This document shows positions 51,176-59,374 of a DNA stretch of 64,000 bases, in pieces (the stretch's first letter is position 1; the number at the start of each line of letters is the position of its first letter). The translations under genes and the position numbers were made by a program. This DNA is from Bog-159 sp963818855 (GTDB lineage Bacteria; Acidobacteriota; Terriglobia; Bryobacterales; Bryobacteraceae): contig CAWFUH010000012.1 of assembly GCA_963818855.1 (NCBI GenBank), positions 301,627 through 365,626 of the forward strand. The letters are read 5' to 3'. Below the pieces are notes generated by a model. The model made no database searches and was not told the origin of the DNA. It saw only the letters and a program-made list of their open reading frames with translations.

Positions 51176-53629
51176 GAGTTGTGTCTTGGCGTCCACTACC
51201 TCGGGGATATCGGGATCCGCGCTCTTCCAAATCTGCAGGAAGCGATCGTATGCCGCGCGGGCCTGTGGGAGCTGGCCCTTTCGCCTATAAGCCTGCGCCA
51301 GATGATATTGCGCCATGGGGTAGTTCGGATTGAGGTGCAGAATGCGTTGGTACTCGGCAACGGCTTCGTCCAGGCGCGCCACTTCGAGGTATGCATTGGC
51401 CAGACAGTCCTCATAAAGGTCCAGCCCGGAACTGGGCGGCAAGTGGCGCAGGGCAGCCTGGAAATGGGCGATTGCCTGGCTGGGTTGATTCTCGCGCAAC
51501 GCCAGCACGCCCAGGTAATAGTCATAACTGCGGCGTTCGTCGCGGGAGCCGCGCCCCGGATAGGGCGAATCCTGAAAATACTTCAGAAGCGTGGCTTTCA
51601 AGCCGGCGGCCCTGGCATTCTCACCGCGTTCGAGCGCGAGCAGCAATTCGCTCCAGACGGCTCCCTTGGCGTAGCGCGTCTCGTTGCGGGCAGCTTCTTC
51701 CGCGCGGGTGAAATCCCTCTGGCGCCAGTACACGCGCGCGAGGCTGCCATACCCGACCGCGCGCGCCGCATCCGATCCGGTCACTTGAATGTAACGCTGG
51801 TACTGGCGGAGGGCGTCGCGGTAGCGCCCCTGCTGGAAGTGGACGTCGCCAAGGTGAATAATGGCCGGCTCAAATTCCGGATCGAGCGACAAAGCGGCGT
51901 TGTACTCGGCGGCCGCGTTCTCATACCTTCCCGCCTGCTGGAACGACATACCCAGGCTGTCGTGCGCGTTGGGCTCGTCCGGCGCGAGTTGCACGTAGCG
52001 TTCATGCGCGGCGATGGCGTCATCGTAACGCTCGAGGCCCAGGTAGCAGACGCCCAGCACGTTGTACAAATCCCCACATTCAGGATCTACCACGAGACCC
52101 CGCTGGACCACGGCAATGGTCTCCTGCGGGCGCTCTTCTCCATACAGAAGCCGGGCCAGACGCGTGTAAGCCTCCGTTTCCAATGGAAACTGATCGACGA
52201 TTTGCCGCATGGTGCGGATCGCGGCGGAGTAATCCTGCCGGGCAATGGCGTCCCACGCGGTGACAAACAGGCGATCCTTGGGGGCGAGCCGGTCCGACAA
52301 TTGGATGGCCTTTGCCAGCGAGGGCCGGCCTTTCTCCGGCACGAAATCCGTCACGGAGTAGGCGTAGCCGATCCGCGCGTAGGCCATGGCGAACTTCGGA
52401 TCCAGTTGGACGGCCTTACGCAAGAGCGCGATAGCCTGCGCGTTCTGAAATGCCTGCGCCTTGCTGACGCCTAGCGAGTAATACCGGTAAGCCTCCAGGT
52501 TGTTGGTCATGGTTTCAGCTAAGCCAGTCTGATGGCGCATATCGGAAGCCGGGGTTCCGAGTTGGGCCGCCAGCTTCGGAGACAACAGATCGATGCGCGC
52601 CAGAATATCCGCCGGCTGGTCCACCTCGAACTGATCCGCGGCGAGCAATTGGCCGCTGGCGGTTTCAAACAGCCGGGTGTTGATCAGGATTTTCTCCCCG
52701 AGCGTCTGGAAACTGCCGAGCACAACGCCGTCGGCATGGGTCCTGCGCGCAATATCGAGCGCATCGTCCAGGTGGATCCCGTCCTGAGGTTTGTGGCCGG
52801 TTCGCTGGGCGCTTCTTTTCAGCAGCAGATGAAGCTGTTGGCGGCTGAGAACGGTCAACTTGTCAAAACGGGCCAGGTCGGTAATGAACATGTCAGCCAA
52901 GCCTTCGCTCAGCCAGTTCAGCGCCGGTTTGGCGCTCTGATTCTCGAAATACATCACGGCCAGCGTCTTTCGTCCGGGGACCCGGGGCAGGGTCAGTTCC
53001 ACGTTTGCGGTGGAATGGAGAACGCTCCAGGCGAGTAGGATTCCCCCCGTGGCGGTGAGGCCCAGGAAAATCCAGCGGAGCCAAGGCTTCCATCGCGTGC
53101 GGAAGGCCTTAAGCGGCGCGGCGGTGGCAGTCGCCGTTGCAGCAACGGCTGCCTCGATCTCCGGACTCGGACGGACCGTCTCGGCAGCGGCAGCCAGGGG
53201 CTCTTCCATAACCTGGGCAATAAAGCGGTAGCCGATTTTGTGAATCGTCCGGATAAATCGCGGTTCGTGCGGATCGTCACCCAACGCCTTTCGAATTTCC
53301 TTGATGCACTGCACGATGGCATTGTCGGTAACCGCGGCGCCCTGCCAGAAGTTCTGAATCAGCTCTTCCTTGCCAATCAGGCGCTGGCGCTGCTCGATCA
53401 TGTATAGCAGCAGGTGAAAGGATTGCTGGCGAAGGTGCTGTTCGACACCGGCGCGTTTGAGGCAGCCTAAGGAAGGGTCGATTTCCACATCCTCGCAGCG
53501 GTAGATGTGGGTGCTATTTCGGGCCGCTGGATTGCCGGCAGTGCCTTTTCCGTGAGCCGCGGGCATGGCGGTCGAAGATTTCCCTCTCGTAGATGGGGCG
53601 ACCGGGCTCCCATCCCCCCCTTGAAGCAT
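51140..53629 (-). CDS. Membrane-anchored winged-helix regulator with TolB-N-like and TPR domains
   Basis: An 829-residue CadC/ToxR-like one-component regulator. A DNA-binding winged helix of OmpR type (about 42-140: LGCLKRAGVEQHLRQQSFHL, AAVTDNAIVQCIKEIRKALG, FIRTIHKIGYRF) is followed by an Ala-rich linker, one membrane span (about 183-205), a TolB-N/FlgO-like segment (KTLAVMYFENQSA ... LADMFITDLARF) and about 10 TPR units to the end. The start is uncertain (53629, or a Met 20 codons later). It is divergent from the Oar-like receptor and probably senses an envelope signal to control this locus. Its C-terminus is formed by a repeat element. Confidence 0.85.
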   Translation of the reverse strand: MLQGGDGSPVAPSTRGKSSTAMPAAHGKGTAGNPAARNSTHIYRCEDVEIDPSLGCLKRAGVEQHLRQQSFHLLLYMIEQRQRLIGKEELIQNFWQGAAVTDNAIVQCIKEIRKALGDDPHEPRFIRTIHKIGYRFIAQVMEEPLAAAAETVRPSPEIEAAVAATATATAAPLKAFRTRWKPWLRWIFLGLTATGGILLAWSVLHSTANVELTLPRVPGRKTLAVMYFENQSAKPALNWLSEGLADMFITDLARFDKLTVLSRQQLHLLLKRSAQRTGHKPQDGIHLDDALDIARRTHADGVVLGSFQTLGEKILINTRLFETASGQLLAADQFEVDQPADILARIDLLSPKLAAQLGTPASDMRHQTGLAETMTNNLEAYRYYSLGVSKAQAFQNAQAIALLRKAVQLDPKFAMAYARIGYAYSVTDFVPEKGRPSLAKAIQLSDRLAPKDRLFVTAWDAIARQDYSAAIRTMRQIVDQFPLETEAYTRLARLLYGEERPQETIAVVQRGLVVDPECGDLYNVLGVCYLGLERYDDAIAAHERYVQLAPDEPNAHDSLGMSFQQAGRYENAAAEYNAALSLDPEFEPAIIHLGDVHFQQGRYRDALRQYQRYIQVTGSDAARAVGYGSLARVYWRQRDFTRAEEAARNETRYAKGAVWSELLLALERGENARAAGLKATLLKYFQDSPYPGRGSRDERRSYDYYLGVLALRENQPSQAIAHFQAALRHLPPSSGLDLYEDCLANAYLEVARLDEAVAEYQRILHLNPNYPMAQYHLAQAYRRKGQLPQARAAYDRFLQIWKSADPDIPEVVDAKTQLVGQTSRSAAGL

Positions 53630-53926
53630 GGGGTGATGATATCACAACCAGGCGAAGACGGCGGTACCCGTTACAGGGTGTTACACCCCCGCGCCAGATT
53701 GCGCGGGTTTAGGTCCGTTTCGCTTTGCCGTCATACAGAACCGCGAGCCAATCCCGAAGCAGCGCGAGTCCGTCCAATCCGCTGTGTCCAAAAGATTTCA
53801 TCAGAATTTCAGGAATTCCTCACCACTAACGTAGAGCAAAAAAGCTAATGGTAATGTACTACAAGAATTACGAGGGGTATTTTGGGTCTCGGATCGTTGT
53901 CAAAACTTTGTACAAGGAGTCCGTAC

Positions 53927-56900
53927 ATGAGGGGTTTCTGGATGCTTCCGTTGTCTCAACGCGCCGGTGGGCGCCTTTTGATTGCCTGTTTGGCGGTATC
54001 AATCATACTTCTGATTTCTCCGGCAGCCTTGCGTGGGCAAGCCCTGAGTTCGATCACGGGGACCGTAACCGACGCCACCGGCGCGGTGGTGCCGGATGTG
54101 AAGATCTTGGTGACCAACAATGCGACGAAGGTGGCGAGCCACTCTACAAGCAGTAGCTCAGGCGTATACGTCGTCACCGACCTGATTCCCGGCACGTACA
54201 CGGTCGAGGCCGCCTTGCCCGGTTTTGACACGTCCGTACACAACGGAGTCCTGGTGGAGGTAGGCCGCCCGTCCACCGTTGACATTTCCATGCAGACGGG
54301 CAGCGTTACGCAGAGTGTCGAAGTTCAGGAAGCTGCGATCACCTTGAATACGACTCAACCGGAGCTCGGCACCGCCATTGAAAACGCGGTGGCACAGGCT
54401 CTGCCTGTCGAGCTGGATGAAGGCGATGGCCGCGGCCGCCAGATTGACGCGTTCATGTTCCTGGCCCCCGGCGTTACCGGCGGCACCTTCAGCCATCGAA
54501 TCAACGGCGGCGTGGACTTTGAGAGCGAAGTGGTCTTCAACGGGATCCCGATGGCGCAGTCCGAAACGCAAGGCTTCCAGACCATCTGGAACCCGCCCTT
54601 CGAAATGGTTAACGAGTTTAACGTATTGCGCTCGTCTTTCTCGGCTCAATACGGGCTGGCGCAAGGGGTTGCGACCTATCAGACCGCCTCGGGCACCAAT
54701 ACGCTTCACGGCGATGTCTTCGAAATCCTGCGCAACAACTTCTTCGACGCCCGCGGTGCTTATAACCCGACTGTGCCTGTGGACAACGAAAACAACTATG
54801 GCTTTACCGTGGGCGGTCCGGTGTGGCTTCCCAAAATCTACAACGGCAAGAACCGGTTGTTCTTCCATATCAGCACCGAATGGTATCGCCGGAACTACCC
54901 GGATTTGACTTTCATGTCCCTGCCCACCGCGGCTGAAAAGGCGGGCAGTTTCACGGCTACGGGCTTAACGATTTACGATCCGACCACGGGAGTGCCCTTC
55001 CCCAACGACCAGATTCCCACGAGCCGGTTCAGCGCGGTATCGTCGAGCCTGATTCCGTTGATGCCCAATCCTACTTATGCCGGATACGTAAACAATTTTC
55101 AGTCCAACGAGGGTGTTCTCCCCGTCCGGCAAACGAATTGGGGCTACAATATCGACTACAACATCAACGACAAGCAGTCGATACACTGGAGCGAGTGGCG
55201 CGACAAGCAGACCACCTACGGGACAGAGACAGGTTCTCACCTTCTCGGCGAGCTTGGCAGCGAGACGGTCAACCCGGATCTTGGGACGGTGTTCCTCCTG
55301 AACTACTCCAACGCGATCACTCCGCACCTGGTGATAACCGCTGGGGCAAGCTGGCTGGGCGAGTTGAACGATCAGATCAGCCTGGAGAAGAACGTCACGT
55401 TCGCGCCCGACCCCGACACTCCGGAACTTCCCGCCATCAACTTTAGCGGGCCCCTTTCGCCCACCACCTTCGGATCGCCGTGGATTGATTCGATCAACCG
55501 GAAGCTGGGGTGGGTTATCGAAAACAACTACCTGTGGGTGCACGGAAAACACACGTTCAACATCGGGTGGGAGACACGGCGCACTTACCAGGACGATAAC
55601 GAGTGCCAGCAGTGCGCCGGTAACTTCAATTTCAGCAACAACGAGACAGCCGACCCGAACAATCTGGGGACCACGGGTAATGCGTTCGCCAGCTACCTGC
55701 TGGGCACCGTGGACAGCGCCGACCGGGTGGGTTCGCAGGAAGAAAAACTACGCAACCGGGATTTCTCGCTGTACGTTCAGGATGACATCAAGCTAAGACC
55801 CAACCTCACCGTCAACATCGGTTTGCGCTGGGACATCATGGTCCCGTTCACCGCGATTGGCAATAACATCGTATTTATGAACCCGGCGACGCCCAATCCC
55901 GGCGCGGGTGGACTACTGGGCGCCGCCACGGAGTTCGGCGATTGCGCGGGTTGTGCAGGATACGATCGCGCCAACATCCGATGGAATCACCTGAGTCCCC
56001 GCGTCGGATTCTCGTACGCCTTCAACAGCAAGACCGTCCTGCAAGGTGGTTTCGCGCAGAATTATATGGATGGCGGCGCGTACGAATATGGCACCAGCAA
56101 AGTAGCCGTGAACTACGGCAACCTGCTCACCGGATCGTTCCACCGCAATTCGACGGGGAGCACTTCGCCTGGTTTCGGCTCCTGGGACAGCAATATTCTT
56201 CCCATACCGGGGCAAACTCCCTTTAGCCCGACCCTGGGGATTGGCCAATCCATCAATGCTTTCTCGCCTACCGACGGCATCGCACCGTACGTAGTCGCCT
56301 GGAGCGTCGGCATCCAGCGGGAACTGCCCCACAATACGCTGTTATCGGTGCATTACACCGGAAACCGGGGCAATTACCTGCCGGCGCAGTTGAACCCTCC
56401 TAATCAGATGAATGCGCAGTATCTCAATCTTGGCACCACACTTGGACTGCCAATTACCTCCCCGCAGGCCGTTGCCGCCGGCATCAGCGCGCCGTTTCCC
56501 AGCTTCCTCGCCACTTATGGAAGCAGCGCCACAGTGCAGCAGGCCTTACGCCCTTACCCGCAGTATTCGAGCGTCTTCAATAACTTCGACGATAGCGGAT
56601 CTTCGTTGTATAACGCACTCCAGGTACAGGCGGAGAGGCGATTCTCCAACGGTTTCATGTTCCTGGTAACTTATAACCTCTCGCGTATGATGTCGAACAC
56701 TAACTCCGGCTTTTCGTCGTTCGCAAACGCCGACCTGAACAAAAACAATCAGAAAGCGGAATGGACGATCGACAACAACGATCAGCCGAACATGGTGAAT
56801 ATCGCCGGCGTCTACGAGCTACCGATCGGCAAAGGCAAAGCATTGTTGAACAATAACGGAGTGATCGGCAACCTGCTCGGCGGATGGGGGCTCAGCGCAA

Positions 56901-57358
56901 TCCTCACCTACCAGCAAGGCACGCCGCTTTGGAGTGGCACCGGCGGCTCAGTCTACGCGCCCGGCGACCCGCTGGACAATGGTTGCGCGCCATGCAACCG
57001 GGCGAATGTAGTGCCGGGTGTGCAGCAGGAGTTCTCCTACAGCAACGTGTACAAGGGGTTGCCGGTGTTGAACGCGGCCGCCTTCAGCGCCCCTGGCCTG
57101 TGGACGTTGGGCACCGCGCCACGCGTCCTCGATATCCGCGGTCCGTGGCTCTTTAATGAAAACGTCTCAGCCTTCAAGAAGTTCAACATAGGCGAGCACG
57201 TGAAAGCGGAATTGCGCATGTCGTATTTCAATCTGCTGAACCGGGTGCAGTTCGGCGGCCCGGATCTGGGAATTGCAGACCCGACCTTTGGTCAGGTGAT
57301 TAATAGCCAGAACAATACGCAACGTCAGGGACAAGCGCAGTTTCAGGTCAATTTCTAG
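53927..57358 (+). CDS. Oar-like TonB-dependent outer-membrane receptor
   Basis: A 1143-residue protein from the ATG at 53927, chosen because AAGGAG lies 7 bp upstream and the signal peptide (RGFWMLPLSQRAGGRLLIAC ... LRGQA) fits; the frame is open from 53882. The order is carboxypeptidase-regulatory-like domain (SITGTVTDATGAVVPDVKIL, GVYVVTDLIPGTYTVEAALP), plug (FLAPGVTGG, VVFNGIPMAQSE), beta-barrel, and a C-terminus ending FQVNF. It presumably moves a large substrate across the outer membrane with TonB energy. Cytochrome genes on both sides suggest the substrate or its processing is tied to electron transfer (inference). Confidence 0.9.
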   Translation: MRGFWMLPLSQRAGGRLLIACLAVSIILLISPAALRGQALSSITGTVTDATGAVVPDVKILVTNNATKVASHSTSSSSGVYVVTDLIPGTYTVEAALPGFDTSVHNGVLVEVGRPSTVDISMQTGSVTQSVEVQEAAITLNTTQPELGTAIENAVAQALPVELDEGDGRGRQIDAFMFLAPGVTGGTFSHRINGGVDFESEVVFNGIPMAQSETQGFQTIWNPPFEMVNEFNVLRSSFSAQYGLAQGVATYQTASGTNTLHGDVFEILRNNFFDARGAYNPTVPVDNENNYGFTVGGPVWLPKIYNGKNRLFFHISTEWYRRNYPDLTFMSLPTAAEKAGSFTATGLTIYDPTTGVPFPNDQIPTSRFSAVSSSLIPLMPNPTYAGYVNNFQSNEGVLPVRQTNWGYNIDYNINDKQSIHWSEWRDKQTTYGTETGSHLLGELGSETVNPDLGTVFLLNYSNAITPHLVITAGASWLGELNDQISLEKNVTFAPDPDTPELPAINFSGPLSPTTFGSPWIDSINRKLGWVIENNYLWVHGKHTFNIGWETRRTYQDDNECQQCAGNFNFSNNETADPNNLGTTGNAFASYLLGTVDSADRVGSQEEKLRNRDFSLYVQDDIKLRPNLTVNIGLRWDIMVPFTAIGNNIVFMNPATPNPGAGGLLGAATEFGDCAGCAGYDRANIRWNHLSPRVGFSYAFNSKTVLQGGFAQNYMDGGAYEYGTSKVAVNYGNLLTGSFHRNSTGSTSPGFGSWDSNILPIPGQTPFSPTLGIGQSINAFSPTDGIAPYVVAWSVGIQRELPHNTLLSVHYTGNRGNYLPAQLNPPNQMNAQYLNLGTTLGLPITSPQAVAAGISAPFPSFLATYGSSATVQQALRPYPQYSSVFNNFDDSGSSLYNALQVQAERRFSNGFMFLVTYNLSRMMSNTNSGFSSFANADLNKNNQKAEWTIDNNDQPNMVNIAGVYELPIGKGKALLNNNGVIGNLLGGWGLSAILTYQQGTPLWSGTGGSVYAPGDPLDNGCAPCNRANVVPGVQQEFSYSNVYKGLPVLNAAAFSAPGLWTLGTAPRVLDIRGPWLFNENVSAFKKFNIGEHVKAELRMSYFNLLNRVQFGGPDLGIADPTFGQVINSQNNTQRQGQAQFQVNF

Positions 57359-57417
57359 CGGGTAATGCAACACTGCACACTTGCCGAGCCACGACCGCCG
57401 TTGCTCTGCTTCTGACC

Positions 57418-59298
57418 TTGGCTGCGTTCGGCCGCGGCTCTGACGCTAGCGGCGCGGGCTATGCGGGAACGGCGGTCTGCGCTTCCTGCCATAAGGAGAC
57501 CGCCGCCAGCCAGGCTAAGACCGCTATGGCTACGACGTGGCGTAGCGGGGCCGCATCGCTTCCAGCAGGCTATCATGGCCGCGCTACAGAAGGGTCCGCT
57601 AAGCTGCTCGAATACGAAATCGACCGGCAAAGAGACGGCCTCGTCTTCTCCGCACTGACGCCCGATGGTGTGAAGACGATCTTGCCTGTGAAGGTAGTCA
57701 TGGGCGGCGATCGCCACGGACTGAGTTTTCTTCTTTCAATCGACAAACTGGGCGCCATCCCGCTGGAGCGCCCGGCGCTTATCGAAGCGCGGTACGTTTA
57801 TAACACTCCGAACCACGTGCTGGCGATCTCACCCGGCTTCGGTTCCGGACAGCCGAGCTCGTATGAAGACGCATTTGGCAGGGTGCTCAGTCCGGGATTC
57901 GAGGAGAAGTGTCTCACCTGTCACGGCGAACCCGGCACGCTGGGGGCCGGCACGCAAGGCGGGGTTCAATGTGAGAGCTGCCACGGGCCGGGTCAGGAGC
58001 ACGTGGAAGCGATTCGTCAAGGCAAACCCGGCGGCATTATCAATCCGAAGAAGCTAGGCGAGGATGCGCGCCTGGAACTCTGCGCGCGATGTCACATAGG
58101 ATTTTCGGACCGGTCCGATCCCCTCCCTAAAGAGTTGTTGGTTTCGAGTCAGGCTGTGGCGCTGCGCAATTCGGAGTGCTTCATTCAGAGCGGTAAGGCG
58201 TTGACGTGCACGAGTTGTCACGATCCGCATCGCGATCGAACGTCTGCGGAAGAGGAGAAGGCGTCCGACACTACTTGCCTGGGCTGCCACTCCAGCGCGG
58301 CAAAGCCGCGCGCCGCTATGTGTCCGGTGAACGCGAACAGCAAGTGTGCAAGCTGTCACATGCCGCGAGTGGACGAAGGCGTGTTCCACTTGACGGATCA
58401 CTGGATCCGGGTTCATCCGGAGCAGGCAAACCCGGTCGGGAAACACGCTGAGAGTCTCCGAACTCAGGTGCCGCCTTTGCGCGAGTTTCTCCGCATCATC
58501 GTCGTGGACGAGAGACAGAAGGCGGAGAGCGCGGCCGCGCGGCTGGCCAAGGGCGAGGCTTTTTCCAGCATTGCGCACGAACTGTCGATGGACGATACGG
58601 CACCGGCGGGCGGCTACCTCGGTGCAATACAGCTATCCGAGATGCAGCCGAAGCTGGCGGATGCGGCGGCGAAGCTGGGATACGGAGAAACCAGCGGTAT
58701 CGTCGATATGGGAAATCGCTGGACGATTCTGCAGCGCATGCCGCGCGATTTCAAAATGGACGCCGGTCGGCTTTTCGAGGAGGCGGTCGCTTTGAAAGCG
58801 GCGGGCGACATCAAAGACGCGCTCGAGAAAGGCGGCCAGGCGCTCCAGGTCTATCCGTATTTTCTGCGCGCGTTGATATTGATGGGGGCCACGCTCGCCG
58901 AAAACGGCGAAGTGCAGAAAGGCTATGAGGTCCTCGCTTTTGCGGCGCAGATCTATCCGCGGGACGCAACCGCGCAGTTCGATCTGGGCCTGACGCTGGG
59001 CGCTTTGGGGAACCATGACGGGCAGATCCAGGCATACCGCCGCGCCATCGAACTTGACCCGGACAATATTGCGGTGTACGAGAGCCTGGCCGCCGCGCTG
59101 TACTCCGCGGGCCAGTGGCAGAGCGCGATCGATGCGTGCCGCGCGGGTCTGCGGGTGGATCCGCTGGCAGCGAGGCTGTATTTCAACCTCGGCGTCATGC
59201 TGGAGCAACATGGCGACGCGGAGGGATCGAAGCGCGCGAGAGAACTGGCGCGGGCGATTGATCCGGGGATTGCGCGGGCGCCGGGTACGGCTCAGTGA
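57418..59298 (+). CDS. Seven-haem cytochrome c fused to parvulin-like and TPR domains; 5' end uncertain
   Basis: At least 626 residues. Seven CxxCH sites: CASCH, CLTCH, CESCH (GPG), CARCH, CTSCH (DPH), CLGCH and CASCH (MPR), in the same order as the cytochrome at 49567. Residues about 365-450 form a PpiC/parvulin-like fold (FLRIIVVDERQKAESAAARL, AHELSMDDTAPAGGYLG, GIVDMGNRWTIL), and about five TPRs follow. The frame upstream of TTG 57418 encodes a good signal peptide core (TTAVALLLTLAAFGRG) but has no ATG/GTG; an ATG at 57365 is in another frame. The true start is a rare codon or there is a frameshift. It is probably periplasmic. Confidence 0.8.
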   Translation: MAAFGRGSDASGAGYAGTAVCASCHKETAASQAKTAMATTWRSGAASLPAGYHGRATEGSAKLLEYEIDRQRDGLVFSALTPDGVKTILPVKVVMGGDRHGLSFLLSIDKLGAIPLERPALIEARYVYNTPNHVLAISPGFGSGQPSSYEDAFGRVLSPGFEEKCLTCHGEPGTLGAGTQGGVQCESCHGPGQEHVEAIRQGKPGGIINPKKLGEDARLELCARCHIGFSDRSDPLPKELLVSSQAVALRNSECFIQSGKALTCTSCHDPHRDRTSAEEEKASDTTCLGCHSSAAKPRAAMCPVNANSKCASCHMPRVDEGVFHLTDHWIRVHPEQANPVGKHAESLRTQVPPLREFLRIIVVDERQKAESAAARLAKGEAFSSIAHELSMDDTAPAGGYLGAIQLSEMQPKLADAAAKLGYGETSGIVDMGNRWTILQRMPRDFKMDAGRLFEEAVALKAAGDIKDALEKGGQALQVYPYFLRALILMGATLAENGEVQKGYEVLAFAAQIYPRDATAQFDLGLTLGALGNHDGQIQAYRRAIELDPDNIAVYESLAAALYSAGQWQSAIDACRAGLRVDPLAARLYFNLGVMLEQHGDAEGSKRARELARAIDPGIARAPGTAQ

Positions 59299-59312
59299 AG
59301 GGATATGGTGCG

Positions 59313-59355
59313 GACCGGCGTGGACGCCGGTCGCAGGACTGGAGTCCTGCCCCAC
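59313..59355 (+). repeat. Double-hairpin intergenic repeat, copy 6 (compensatory variant)
   Basis: GACCGGCGT-GG-ACGCCGGTC then GCAGGACT-GG-AGTCCTGC and CCCAC. The first stem differs from the consensus at several positions on both arms, keeping all nine pairs. It lies 14 bp after the cytochrome stop and 19 bp before the TPR gene. Confidence 0.85.
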
Positions 59356-59374
59356 GTAGGCCTAAACTGAAGAG

